From Bactrocera neohumeralis (Eukaryota > Arthropoda > Insecta > Diptera > Tephritidae): a stretch of DNA of 64,000 nt. The notes beneath the pieces are model-generated. The model worked only from the letters and a program-made list of their open reading frames with translations. It was not told the DNA's origin and ran no database searches. Shown here one piece after another: positions 41,867 through 53,410 of the stretch; the first letter of the stretch is position 1, and each line of letters opens with the position of its first letter. The stretch is from NCBI RefSeq assembly GCF_024586455.1, contig NW_026091437.1:1-64000 (forward strand), read 5' to 3'. The translations under genes and the position numbers were made by a program.

Positions 41867-42572
41867 TACTTGTTAGTTAGTAGTTACTTGTACTTTATCA
41901 AAATTTCTGACCATGCGTCTACAATATTGACGTCGCTAAACCAAAAATTCTTCGAAAGCAACACTCAGGCTACGCGTGCTTACTTTTACGCTGATGTTCA
42001 AATTACCGCGCTGCCAATCTTAAGTTTAGGCTTTATTTGATTTAAGGTTGAGTTTCAAAAGTGTCCTATAATAAAAAATACGTAAGAACCCAGATTAAGT
42101 GTTCTTATAGATTCCTGTGAAATAACTGACACTCGAACAAGGTGAATAGCAAAACTACTGATCAAGCATTAACTCGCTAAAATAACCCCATCGAAATCAA
42201 GATTGCAATAATACCGATCGTTGGAGATTAACAGCCATGGGGAGCACAAACTGATATGGACCGTGGAGCCGCAGTAGCTGAAGCAAAAGGAAAACTCCAC
42301 CCCATCAGGAATGGTAGCGACATCTATATAATGTAAGATAAGTAAACTAGAGTAAGAAATATTCAGAAAAACTGAATGAAGAAAATTAATACAGAAAATA
42401 TCGTGAAAGAATTATAAACAAATTGTAAGCATATTATAAAAAAGGGGAAAATTATTGTGAAGTACAAATAGAAATAATCATAAAGATAATAACGTTATTA
42501 TATCCGAGTTACAAATTGAAGTAAACTAAAAAGAAAATAACACTGAAAATTTTACCTTTGCTTACCTATTGA
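41867..42572 (+). other. Rest of gypsy 2 5' LTR and leader
   Basis: LTR-homologous sequence continues to about 41975 (gctaaaccaaaaattcttcg is shared with 53475). Beyond that comes leader sequence without coding pattern. I found no clear primer-binding site, although gypsy-group elements should have one here. Confidence 0.55.
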
Positions 42573-43550
42573 ATGGCGAAACCAAATAATTCGATCGGAC
42601 CTCCAATATTAAACAGAATACTAACTGAAAATAGAAACATGGATGACGCTACTCAACAACAGACTAAAATTTTAATAGGAGAAGTATTAGGTCAACAACT
42701 ATCAGTAATTTTACAAAATCTTAATCACAAACCAACAGATTTCGCTTACATCCAATCTCAAAAACTTATCAGGGAGACTTTTCTGATCTGGACAGAGTGC
42801 CAGATATTGTCAAGTACATTAATGAATTTCCTAGCGATCCAGCAGGACTTAATTCATGGATAAAAGGTGTATATAGAATTTTACAAATTTACTCCTATGT
42901 TGTCAAAAAATGCACCGCCAAATATTTCGCTATCCTTCATACAATCGAGTCGAGATTACAGGATATGTAGATGAGATTTTAGACTCTTAGCTGGGATGCC
43001 ATATCAGGTGCCTTACGTTTCATTTTGCTGATAAGGGAGATATCAGCAGCCTAGAATATCAACTGACAAGCTTAGTACGAACTTAGTTTAGTACGGACTT
43101 AGGCACAGAAGCAGAAATAGTCATGACAAAATCGTATAGGGACAAGGCTTTGGACACATTTATCCGAGATTTAAGAGGAGAACTTCTTCGACTGTTGGGA
43201 ATTAAAGAACTTATGCCTACAGTTGGGAAACCAGAAGGTCAGGACAGTAATAATAATAAAAAACCCAAATCTGAATTTTAGAATACCCGAACCAAAAAAT
43301 GTACCAGTACCACATACAGTATTTTCAAATAAAAATTACAACAAACTGTTCCATTTCGACCAAAGGCCCCTAAACCACAACCAAAGTCAGAACTTATGGA
43401 AGTAGACCAAAGTTTCCGATCAAGAATGATTACTTATATAAATAGACCACAATTCCAGACAGGCAAACTTATAGATCAAATAGGAATAAGAAAACGTCAA
43501 AGGACTTTAAATATACAAGCTGGTAAATAAAGCAAGACACAAAATTAACA
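42573..43550 (+). pseudogene. Gypsy element 2 gag
   Basis: It starts MAKPNNSIGPPILNRILTEN at 42573. After a frameshift near 42770 the reading continues DRVPDIVKYINEFPSDPAGL then WIKGVYRILQIY and YFAILHTIESRLQ, the pattern of 17.6/gypsy-type Gag (start of a capsid that measures 'F...L..FI..V..IL..Y'). Later pieces (42990-43090, LEYQLTSL-type; 43270-43400, Pro/Asn-rich tail) are in other frames. Gag forms the particle core; this copy is inactive. Confidence 0.65.
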
Positions 43551-43599
43551 ATTTTTTTTTGAATAGAACAAAGCTATGGTAGACTCATAGACTAAAGAG

Positions 43600-43729
43600 G
43601 GTTCTGAAAGTAACTTAAACGAATACATCGATCAAACAGATGAAAATGGTGACATCGACAAATTTACTCTGCGTTGAATTTTTTAGAATAACGGACTCCT
43701 CGTTACCATATTTCGAGTGTAAAACCAAG
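43600..43729 (+). pseudogene. Gypsy 2 protease, left half
   Basis: The last codons before the BEL insertion read LPYFECKTK. The sequence resumes after the BEL element at 49685 with SGQTHNILIDSGSNMNYIHP, a retropepsin active site (LIDSGS). CCAAG at 43725-43729 is duplicated at 49685-49689. Confidence 0.75.
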
Positions 43730-44237
43730 TGTTTAAATGAGTTAACCATCCACCCCTTATACCCGGTAAAACTAGCACACACTAATATAACACTTCCAAT
43801 ACAGCATACTCATACATCACCACACAAAAGAACTCCCCACACTTTCACATCAATCAACCCACTTAACAAAAGGCCTGGGCAGAAGGATAGCGAACACATT
43901 CGTTTACGCAATTCGTCACATACAGTTCGGGCATCATCATACGTTTTTTCGTCACCGATCTCGCGCTGCAATTAACAATCGCTTAAACTTTCAAATAAAA
44001 ACGTTGCAACAACTCGGTTTCTTTGCGCTGACCTCTTTTTTTAAATATTCGACCACGATCTGCATCAATTCGAACGCCAACGCCGGCAAGTTGGAATTGG
44101 ATTCTCGCCGCCCTACTCGTCAACATTTTATTTTAATCTTCATCATTTGTTATTTCATTTATTAAATGATATTCTGAAAAAGCAAACAAAATTGACTTTT
44201 ATTTTAATTAAGACAGCACTGTGTACTAGTTCAAACA
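43730..44237 (+). repeat. BEL element 2, 5' LTR
   Basis: 508 bp, TGTTTAAATG to ttcaaaca. It contains CA-rich stretches and an aataaa-containing segment (caaataaaaacgttgc near 43995). It differs from the 3' LTR by a moderate number of substitutions and small indels, so the insertion is not recent. Confidence 0.92.
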
Positions 44238-44267
44238 TGGTCCTTCGAGCCTTACCGAAAGGCACCT
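44238..44267 (+). promoter_or_regulatory. BEL element 2 primer-binding site and hairpin
   Basis: TGGTCCTTCGAGCC directly abuts the LTR end and is followed by TTACCGAAAGGCACC. It is identical to BEL element 1 except for one base (TTT to TTA). GCCTT/AAGGC can pair. Confidence 0.8.
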
Positions 44268-44402
44268 TCGGATATTTATAAAAAAAAATTAAAATAAAAG
44301 AAAAAAAATTGTTTAAAAACATGATATATTAAAAACAATTGTGGTGACAAAACAAAAAAATACAGTGCAGTGACACCAAAAATAGAATACGTATATATGT
44401 AT

Positions 44403-44976
44403 ATTAGGGTGTGCCATTTTGAGGCAACCTTTGTTTTTCAACTGAAAAACAGGCTCAAAACTTTCGAAATGTGTAAAAAAAAGTCACTCAAAAGATGAGC
44501 TCTTAATATTAATATTAAGAGGTGCCTCTTTCAAATTTTCTGTTTTCCATATACATAAATTACATGGAAAAAAAAAAATTTTTTTTTGGTGGTTATTGTA
44601 CGGAGGTTATGATTCCGATTCTACTCGAAAATCGAGTTTTCTCGTAAAATAATCGATTTTTCGAACGTCAAGAATCCGAAAAATCGATTATTTTACGAGA
44701 AAACTCGATTTTCGAGTAGAATCGGAATCGTGTTTACCATCCCTACTGACAGCCATCGCGTGCACATATAATAACCTCCGTACAATAACCACCACAAAAA
44801 AAATGATTTTTTTTCCATGTAATTTATATGGAAAACAGAAAATTTGAAAGAAGCACCTCTTAGCATTAATATTATGAGCTCATCGTTTGAGTGACTTTTT
44901 TTTTACACATTTCGAAAGTTTTGAGCCTGTTTTTCAGTTGAAAAAAAAAGATTGCCTCAAAATGGCACACCCTAAT
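44403..44976. repeat. 574-bp foldback palindrome
   Basis: The left end is ATTAGGGTGTGCC and the right end GGCACACCCTAAT. The two halves are near-perfect reverse complements over most of their length, including ggttattgtacggaggttat and its complement. A second, tighter palindrome at the centre (about 44612-44729) is built from gattccgattctactcg and its complement, with ttttacgagaaaactcg inside. It is noncoding, a foldback or MITE-type insertion in the BEL leader. GTAT adjoins both ends and may be the duplicated target. Confidence 0.92.
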
Positions 44977-45865
44977 GTATATATTGTAACACAGTGGTAC
45001 ATAAATTTAAATACATACATGCATATATATGAATATAAAATAACAAAAAGTGTGGTGACAAAAAACAAAAAAAACAGCAGAGAAAAAAGTGTGCAGTGAA
45101 ATATATACATAAACATACAATTATCAAAAACAAATTCATATTTATATTTGCGCAAAATTTGGATAAAATTCTTAATTAAATAAAAAATGTAACATTAACA
45201 TACATATATATGTATATTAAAAGTGCGTGTCAACCAAAATTTATATAAAGAACAGGGCGCGAAACCCGCAAACTAAAATTACATAAGTATGTACATACAA
45301 TAAAAATACGGGCGCGAACTTAAAATCATATACATATGTAAATACCATAAAAAACAACAACACGCACAAGAAGCCAGCAGAGAACGTGTATTATATAGAA
45401 GACGTTCTCTGAAGCCAGACTGCTGGAAAACTATAGAAGAAGAGAGATATAAGGAATTGGCGATAAAATCTCATACACATTCATATACATAAGTATACAA
45501 ATATTAGCCCCAAAAAAAGCGCTTGTGGAAAGATAAAGTGAGTTGTATCGATTCCATTTATTATTATTGTATCTTATGCACATAATGTACATATGTATGC
45601 CGAAAGTCACAGTTTTATATAATAACACATATAAACTGTATTAAAAAATCCGTTTGAGTAATATAACAAAACTGGTACCAAACGGTAATAACTTACGTCT
45701 TCCCGAAAAAAAACGAATGCCTTTATAAAATAAATGTATTTTTCCAAATATGTATGTATGTACATAAAAATGATAGCCTTATATGCTTAACTTTGTGTAT
45801 CCAAACCCAACAATTTAGCAGTCAGAAAAACTAATATTCAAGCATTTACTTACGAAAATTTTCCA

Positions 45866-45916
45866 GCAATACCCCTCCTGCTTAATAAAGCAGCAAGTCA
45901 GATTGCATATAACAAA
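45866..45916 (+). ncRNA. BEL leader hairpin unit in element 2, with splice-like borders
   Basis: The outer stem is GCAAT (45866-45870) with ATTGC (45902-45906); the inner stem is CTGCTT around AATA with AAGCAG. It is preceded by ttttccag (AG at 45865-45866) and followed by CAAA-GTAAGC (GT at 45917). ATACCCCT and ATAAAG are shared with element 1, and the outer stem differs by a G-C to A-T exchange on both sides. Confidence 0.5.
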
Positions 45917-46538
45917 GTAAGCAAAGGCAAACATTAAAATTATAACATAAAAGCAACGCAAAAAAAATAATATAAAACAACAAAACAGACATATGTACCT
46001 ACATACATATGTATATGCATATTTACTTAGTGCAGATATATTAGATACATATACCAAATATAATAACAAAGTGCATACGTGAGCGTACCTGCACATTATC
46101 CACTTCGCTTTCGCGCTCTCTTCGCAGTGCGAACATACATACATATATTCGTATATTTGTACATATTTTCATACAGCATAGAATCTGCCTGTAATTTTAT
46201 ACCCTACAACGGGTACCAAATTATTAAAAATATTAATTTTATTTAATTTTCGAAAAAGGTAATCGTAACTTTCCGTAAATAACGGTTAAGTAAAACTCAC
46301 AAATTATGTATGTTTGAACGAATACAAAAAAATCATTTTCACTAAATATACATAAGTTTGTGAACACAACCATACAAAAAGCTAGGGTATACAAAAAAGT
46401 ATTAACTTGAACAATATACATTCAAACATACGTATATGTACATATATTTAAACATACACATTATTTTAAAGTCTACATTGGCATCTAGTATGCAATCCCA
46501 CTTGTTCTTTGTCAAACAAAAACAAGTAGAATTGGGAA

Positions 46539-46899
46539 CAGTGGTCGGCATTTCTTAGCACAATTGTGCAAACTAACTTCACACGTACTCTTACGCTCTA
46601 TCGTTCAGTCGTTGTCGAGCCAGCAACGAATTAACATTACGCAAGACTATAGCGCAAAACCAAATATGCCCTGCAAGAAATATTTTATGATTCTAAATGC
46701 CTTTGGTGCCATGCAATGGCTTTTATGTTCCAAGTCTTTTAAAGATAATAGGGAATATATCCTTAAAAGACATTTTGTTAATTTTCATTATACTATTAAT
46801 TATTTAGATTAGATGCTTAATTTTCATTCCAATTTCTCACTGGGCTACTTTTTTTCGTGCTCACCAACACAGTGACAGATCCTCTCATGCCGACCACTG
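46539..46899. mobile_element. hAT MITE (361 bp) with 8-bp TSD
   Basis: The terminal inverted repeats CAGTGGTCGGCA and TGCCGACCACTG are perfect. ATTGGGAA occurs immediately on both sides (46531-46538 and 46900-46907). Terminal CA..TG with an 8-bp duplication is the hAT signature. An 82-codon open stretch inside has no recognisable motif and is probably chance. Confidence 0.95.
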
Positions 46900-47180
46900 A
46901 TTGGGAAAAAAGCGAAAACATTACGGCATATTCTTTGCCCACATGCATTATCACAAACAATTCGTGCATACTTAAGTACAAAGCATATTGATCTCTTCGA
47001 CGAGCTCTCAATTGCACAAAAACATAAGCACATACAAGTCCAAGTATTAGGGTGTACCTAAATACAAATCATTCGGACATAAAATATTTTAATTAATAAA
47101 AAGCGCGGTTTTTAATAGCAATTAACAATTCAAATATATTTTCGAACTAAAATATAAATAAATAATACTATTTTGCAAAA

Positions 47181-47293
47181 ATGGTTAACAACAACAATAA
47201 TCAAAATACGCCTGCAGGAGCTTCACGCCCAAAACAGGCTGCGATATTTATTTCAGAAAGTGACAGTTTAACAAGATACTGCACTAGATTTGC
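47181..47293 (+). pseudogene. BEL element 2 gag, first codons only
   Basis: It starts MVNNNNNQNTPAGASRPKQA, then FISESDSLTRYCTRFA. This aligns with the N-terminus of gag in element 1 (RFITESDNFIRYCTRF). Homology stops at 47293. Confidence 0.75.
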
Positions 47294-49174
47294 CTTTAAC
47301 CTTTTCGTGGTAGCTTTCTGAGGGGTGAATAGCGGCCATCTTGGATTTTCAGAGGTAGCAACGCAGTGCTGTATATATTGAGGCAGTAAATACTTAACAA
47401 ATTTATTCTATTAAATAACAAAAACTATAAATATTGTTGCTTAATATAAAAGGAAATTATTTATTAATGACATACTATATTTACTAATATTTGGTTTAAA
47501 GGCCATAGTGTGTCATGTTTCGCACATAAAAATATCATTTACTGATAGTCAGATATTCTTTATGTAGTGAGTTCTTATTAATAAAAAGCAGCCCTGTTCT
47601 TAGATTTCTCGGTGGTGAGTTTTCTTCTGAATGTATTTGTTTTCAATTGACAGACAGAAAACATAAAACGGTTTGTATTCGAAAGTTTTTGAAATATTAT
47701 TACCAATAATTTTAATTTGGAAAGAAGATATTTAGGCATTTGAAGCTGAATTTTTAATACATCGTTCTAATTCTCATCGGTATACTATTTTTGATAATTT
47801 ATTTTTGAATATTTAAGGTTTGAATTTTCCACACCACCCCAGAGGTTTGCAATAAAGCGCGTTACAGACTTTTTTTAGGTGTTCGGTTCTCCGGTAGGCC
47901 TATTTTCACCTTTTCAACTTAAAATAAACATTATTAATAATTTACATAAAAATTTAAATAAAAATATTGCACAAAATAGTTTAATAATTAATAAAGATTT
48001 TTAAGCTCTCACAATAGATGCATCCAAAATCCTACAACTCTATTAAATATATTAAAATACAGAAGCTAACTTTTAGAAGGGGGAGGTAGTTACCTATGTG
48101 AAATGCTCAAAAATTTGATGTGCCGAAAATGAGGGCTGGCTGCCTGCCTATTAAAAATTCTTAAAGAAAAATATGTTCTAATTCTTATAAAAAGTATTTT
48201 AAAACGTCGGGTTGTGAATTTTCGCAGCAATAAAAAGGCTCTGCAATTTTTAATATAAACTTTATTATTAACACTAATATGTATTCTTATTAAAAACTTC
48301 GACATATCTTTCATTTCAAACTCAATTTCCAATTGATCTTTTCCTATAACGGCTAACGAGTTGTCAATTTGTATATGTCAAACGACAAATTACCACCCAG
48401 GATTGTATCCTACTGCATGCAAAAATTTGGAAATACTTTAAGCGTGTTTAAAAATTGCACAAAAAAAACAAATGATTTAACATTAAACAACAACTAATAT
48501 CCCAATAAAATTGAACAGATATGCAAAGTAATTCAATATAATCACTTAAATAACGTAAACACTTGCATTATTTAATATCTTTTAAAGTCTCGGTCATCAA
48601 AATTTAAAATTTATAGAAAGGAACAAGTGTAGAATTCATCAAACTAGAGTCCACTGCTTCAAATTGTTTAAAAGGTCATAAAAAAAACTGACACATACGA
48701 ACCCCAAACCCTTTGATGGTTTTACTATACTGACCTAGTACCATCACCCTGACTTGGAATTTCTCACCCCCCAGATTAGCTGTTGTGCTGTGTTATCACA
48801 GTCCTAACTCCAGGGCTTAGGAGTACCCATTCTGGCCATATCTGAGCCAGGAGTGGAGTTACTATCCTTCATAAGACGAGAACAATTAAAATGCAAACAA
48901 TTGCCGATAATACAGAAAAGGAAAATAATAAACAACCGGTATACCAAACCGATAATAATAATATAACCACAAACAAATGTTTTTTTTCTATAATAATAAG
49001 CCGTCAAAACATTACTACCTGCAGCACCAATACTTAAGTACATAAAAAAAACAAATTTATATTAAAACCAAAATCGCTTTTTACAGCTAATATTCTGTGC
49101 ACTCGGCTACTCCACCAAAAATAAGCCGAATTACATGTCTCAGATTATATATATAAAACTAGGCAAAATATTCG
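47294..49174. other. Unassigned 1.9 kb replacing BEL 2 gag-pol
   Basis: This AT-rich DNA has no coding pattern I can identify. It contains a somewhat GC-richer block at 48690-48860 (ggaatttctcacccccc, ccagggcttaggagtaccc) that matches nothing else in the window. It may be an insertion plus deletion product. The last 80 bases before the polypurine tract are probably BEL 3' untranslated sequence. Confidence 0.4.
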
Positions 49175-49190
49175 CCTAGGGGGCTCAGGA

Positions 49191-49684
49191 TGTTTAAATG
49201 AGTTAAGCATCCACCCCCTCTACCCGGTAAAACTGGCACACACTAATATAACACTTCCAATGGCAGCATACTCATACATCACCACAGAGCAGAACTCACC
49301 ACACTTTTACATCAATCAACCCACTTAACAAAAAGGCTGGGCAGAGGAACACATTCGTTTACGCAATTCGTCACATACAGTTCGAGAATCAAGATACGTT
49401 TTTTCGTCACCGATCTCGCGCTGCAATTAACACTCGCTTAAACTTTCAAATAAAAACTTTGCAACAACTCGGTTCTCTCCTCTTTTTTCAAATATTCGAC
49501 CACGATCTGCATGAATTCGAACGCCAACGCCGGCAAGTTGGAATTGCATTCTCGCCGCCCTACTCGTCGACATTTAATTTTAATTTTCATCATTTGTTAT
49601 TTCGTTTATTAAATGATATTCTGAAAAAGCAAACAAAATTGACTTTTATTTTAATTAAGACAGTACTGTGTACTAGTTTAAACA
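49191..49684 (+). repeat. BEL element 2, 3' LTR
   Basis: 494 bp, paired with 43730-44237. The polypurine tract CCTAGGGGGCTCAGGA immediately precedes it. Confidence 0.92.
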
Positions 49685-51985
49685 CCAAGAGCGGTCAAAC
49701 ACACAACATTCTAATAGACTCAGGTTCAAATATGAACTATATTCATCCAAAATTTGTCTCGAATCAAAGTCGCTAATTTGTTCAATCACCCTGGTATAAA
49801 TGTATACTTTTTTATACTACCAACCCTTACCTTATTCGTTTCTATCATGTGAAGTGATAGTTTAAAAGAATTAGAAACAGAAATCAAAATTAGCGAATAA
49901 ATAATGACAATAAAGAATTCCATACACAATCTCATTAAAGAGAAAAATTATGAGGCTGTCAATAGTATTATCCCCAGAACGAGTCATTTAACAAAGGCAC
50001 AAAAAAGAGCCCTAGACACATAAACGTTAATAACCGAAAATTTACTCGTTTACCATTCGGTCTGAAAGGTGCGCTCGATGATATCTTAGAGAGCATATTG
50101 ACAAAATATAATATGTTATATCAACATAGATGACATTAGCATATTCAGCAAGGATTACAATTCCACATGAAGAACTTGGACACAATTTTTCGAATTTTGC
50201 AGGAAGCAAACTTGCCAGTTGGACAAATGTGAGTTTTTTATAGACAAATTCGAATTTCTTGGCTTTATTATTTCTGACAAAGGTTTGGAAACGAATCAAA
50301 AGAAATTTTTAGCAATTGCCCTCTTCCCGAAACTCTTAAGGATCCAAAAGCCTTCTGACGCTGGCTGGGTATTATAGATGATTTATCAGAGACTTCGCTA
50401 AGTTTGCAAAATCATTTAGCTCTCTTTTAAGAAAGGAAGAGAGACGAGTGTCCAAACGAGATTCTGTAAAGAGACTCATCATCTTCAATCAAGAAGCTGT
50501 TGAAGCCTTCGATAAGATTAGGAATACATTAATATCAAATGAGGTAATTTTACAATATCCCGATTTTAGTAAATAATTCCATCTGACAGAATTCGCTTCA
50601 AATTTTGCTATTGGAGCAGTTCTATCTCAGTAACATTCCTTTCAAGAACCTTAACCGGAAGAAATTTACGCTACCAACGAGAGAAAAATGCTCGCGTTAA
50701 TTTGTTCATTGAAGTCTTTCAAGAACTACTTTTACGGTTAATCAAGAATTGAAATTTTTGCTGACCATCAACCCCTAAAACACTATCTTACTAGTTGAAA
50801 CGGTAACGCGAGAATCACAGGCGTATTAAGAAGAATATAATTATGAACTGTTTTAACGTCCAGGTAAAGGTAATGTTGTAGCCGATACGTTATCCCGAGT
50901 TAGTCAAGTGAACTCCACTACCTCAACACAACACAGTGCCGAGAAAGATCATTTTACGGACTATAAATTCAGTATCACTTTTCCGACAGTTCAAAAACAT
51001 GTAATTACATAGCCCAATTATACAATAAGAGAACTACTAAAGTAATATCTCAACCCATCCATCATAAACGGAATTCGCACACCAGAAGATATAATGGGCC
51101 TAAATCAAAATCTTTACCCCGATAATTTCAAAAATATTATATATATTTATTTATTTAATTGTTCAAGACCTCATAACACAAGTGGAGCAAGATGAACAAA
51201 TTTTACAACTCCATAACACATCCCATCGTAGTGTACAAGAAAATTAATTACAATTAGCAGAGAAATTCTACTTTCCAGGAATGAAAAGTAAAATTGAAGG
51301 ATTATTAAAGCAATGTCAAGTACATATGCTGAAGCCCTAAATATTACAGACATCCTCCGAATCCTCATATTAATGATTTTCCACAGAAAATTTTACATCT
51401 AGACGTTTACTCGACAGAAAAGGTGCTAGTTCTAACTGCAGTGGATAAGTTTTCAAAGCAAGGCAGAATCATTAAATCAAAGATTATCACAGATATAAAA
51501 GAACCTTTGCGGGAGCTATTGTTTTATTAAGGTGTATCAAAGTATGTCGTAATAGACAATGCAAAATCAATTAATTTCTTTAAACTTTAACTCTCATGCT
51601 GAGAGAAAGTTCAGACAAGTTGAAAGTTTTCATTCTACCTTATTTGGGATCATTAAAGGCGAACATCGAATTTTTGATGAACCCCTCAAAAGAGCTATTT
51701 ATGAATATAATTATACCATCCATTCAGTTTAAAAAAACGCCTTTGGACGTCTTCTTTGGCAGAAATGTCATACCAAACCCGGACAATGCGAAAAAAGCCG
51801 ACTAGATAACACTGATAAAATTACACAAAAACAAAAAAAGGATCCTAAGGATCCTTGACCAAAACAGAACGCAAATAATATCTTACAAACAAGGACAATA
51901 TATATTTATCAAACAGAACACCAGGTTAGCATCTAAACTTACTGTAAGACACAAAAAGGAAATAGTTAAAGAGGAAAATATTCAC
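49685..51985 (+). pseudogene. Gypsy element 2 pol (protease right half, RT, RNase H, integrase)
   Basis: It resumes with the protease SGQTHNILIDSGSNMNYIHP. RT fragments include FTRLPFGLKGALDDILESIL and a broken palm (INIDDISIF in place of the usual YMDD). RNase H has FASNFAIGAVLSQ, ERKMLALICSLKSFKNYF and FADHQPLKHYL. The integrase N-terminus has HNTSHRS (His) and a FPGMKSKIEGLLKQC region, then ILHLDVYSTEKVLVLTAVDK (Asp region) and YVVIDNAKSI (Asp region). Stops occur every few dozen codons. Pol would process, copy and insert the genome; this copy is long dead. Confidence 0.75.
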
Positions 51986-53410
51986 AAAAGCAATATTAAG
52001 AGTTCTTAAATCTTTCCAGCTTATTGTTTGTACTAAGCTGAAGACCATCGAATGGGTTCGTAAAAATCACCAATTACACAGACGCACAAACAATATCAAT
52101 TTATAAGGGAATCGGGAAAATACGAACATCCACAACTACTAGTAAAATTATTCATCTCATCAATTTGGAGAATGACTTACACGATAATAGTCTTTATCAC
52201 ACTCCTCCACGAGGCCACACAAAATGTCATCACTTTAAATGCAATAATATCATTTGACAGACGAAAATTGGATAGGACCGCCATAGAAATATGCCGTGGG
52301 CAAACAAGACCATGGCGATCTGCTCATGATATACGAAAAATTTGACAAACTAATCACCAATAAAAACAAACAAGTAATAATGAACACACAACCAAATTTC
52401 AAAGGAATCGGTTCAGTAGAACTTCAGATATCATATCAACCACCTCAAAAAAGCAGTTTCAAGAACAACGCGTTTAAAGTTTAGGAGACAATTCTAGTGA
52501 ACACGGACGCCACGTCACAAAATCGGCTGTATCTCCGAAAATAAATCGAATTTTGAAAAATCCTTCCAAGGTCATATTTTTGAAAGTCTAAACTTTCAAA
52601 ATATGCAAAACAATCGATTTTTTCAAAATCCTAGACCAGAATACTCCCTTAAATAATATCAGATATGCAATTCAATTGGCAAGGTTAAACATTATAAATT
52701 CTTTACTCTTAAATGAAGTCGAGTTAAATGATATTAAAAAATTATTTGAATCAAGCAATATGCCACCATTATTAATAGTGGTAATGTTAGAATTTTCTGA
52801 TATATCCATTTTACACAATATAAAAACATCCTTTACATTATTCATATACCGAATTTTGATAAAACCAATTATCAAAATATACTTTTAACGCTGAAAACGA
52901 AATATTTGTGTGTAAAGAATAAATATAACAAATTAAAAATAATTGAAAAAATATAATAAATACATACATATAACAATATGCAATAAGGACCCAACTGTTA
53001 ATTTGAGAAATACCAATTGTAATCCAAAATTAGTTAGGGGAGAGCGATCACTTTGCACTTTTATCAACGCTGATCATATTCCCACAGATTGGAACAAGGT
53101 ATTTAACTACATTGAATCAATAATTATGACTCGGAACGTCCACTATTCAATTAACGCCTCTGGAAGGTAAACGAGTAAAGGTGTTGGAAACTCTCAATAT
53201 AAACAACCCCCGACAACTTAAGCATTTGAAGACGGACATTAATATAAATATGTTTACACAGGTTGTATTATTTCTTCTGAACTTATTAAATTGCTTAGAC
53301 TTATACGCATAGTGGTACAAACGTCATCACTCCCAACACATAACGTCAAGTCCACCGCAATTCAACAAGGTCCCATATTTTTAACAGACACTTGAGGACA
53401 AGTGTAAACT
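51986..53410 (+). pseudogene. Env region of gypsy element 2
   Basis: It follows integrase and precedes the polypurine tract, where errantivirus env lies. A start-like hydrophobic stretch occurs near 52165-52215 (YTIIVFITLLHE). A Cys-containing ectodomain-like frame at 52943-53170 has NCNPKLVRGERSLCTFINAD. A hydrophobic, Ile/Leu-rich stretch near 53255-53310 could be the anchor. Frames are repeatedly broken. The assignment rests mostly on position. Confidence 0.5.

Larger units (their letters stand above)
44268..47180 (+). other. BEL element 2 leader
   Basis: This AT-rich leader has acatatgta repeats and no coding pattern. It resembles the leader of element 1 in composition and in carrying the hairpin unit at 45866. 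The foldback (44403-44976) and the hAT MITE (46539-46899) are later insertions. Confidence 0.7.
43730..49684 (+). mobile_element. BEL/Pao element 2, complete ends, interior gutted
   Basis: The LTRs at 43730-44237 and 49191-49684 begin TGTTTAAATGAGTTAA and end aaaca, and the five bases CCAAG flank both ends (43725-43729, 49685-49689). The primer site (44238) and polypurine tract (49175-49190) are in place and match those of BEL element 1. Inside are a leader with a foldback and a hAT MITE, then only the first 110 bases of gag (47181-47293). Everything from capsid to integrase is missing or replaced by unrecognised DNA. It could at most have moved in trans. Confidence 0.92.

Noticed and set aside
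46564..46812. 82-codon open frame inside the hAT MITE as a peptide gene
   Set aside because: No motif was seen, and a 361-bp MITE is not expected to code.
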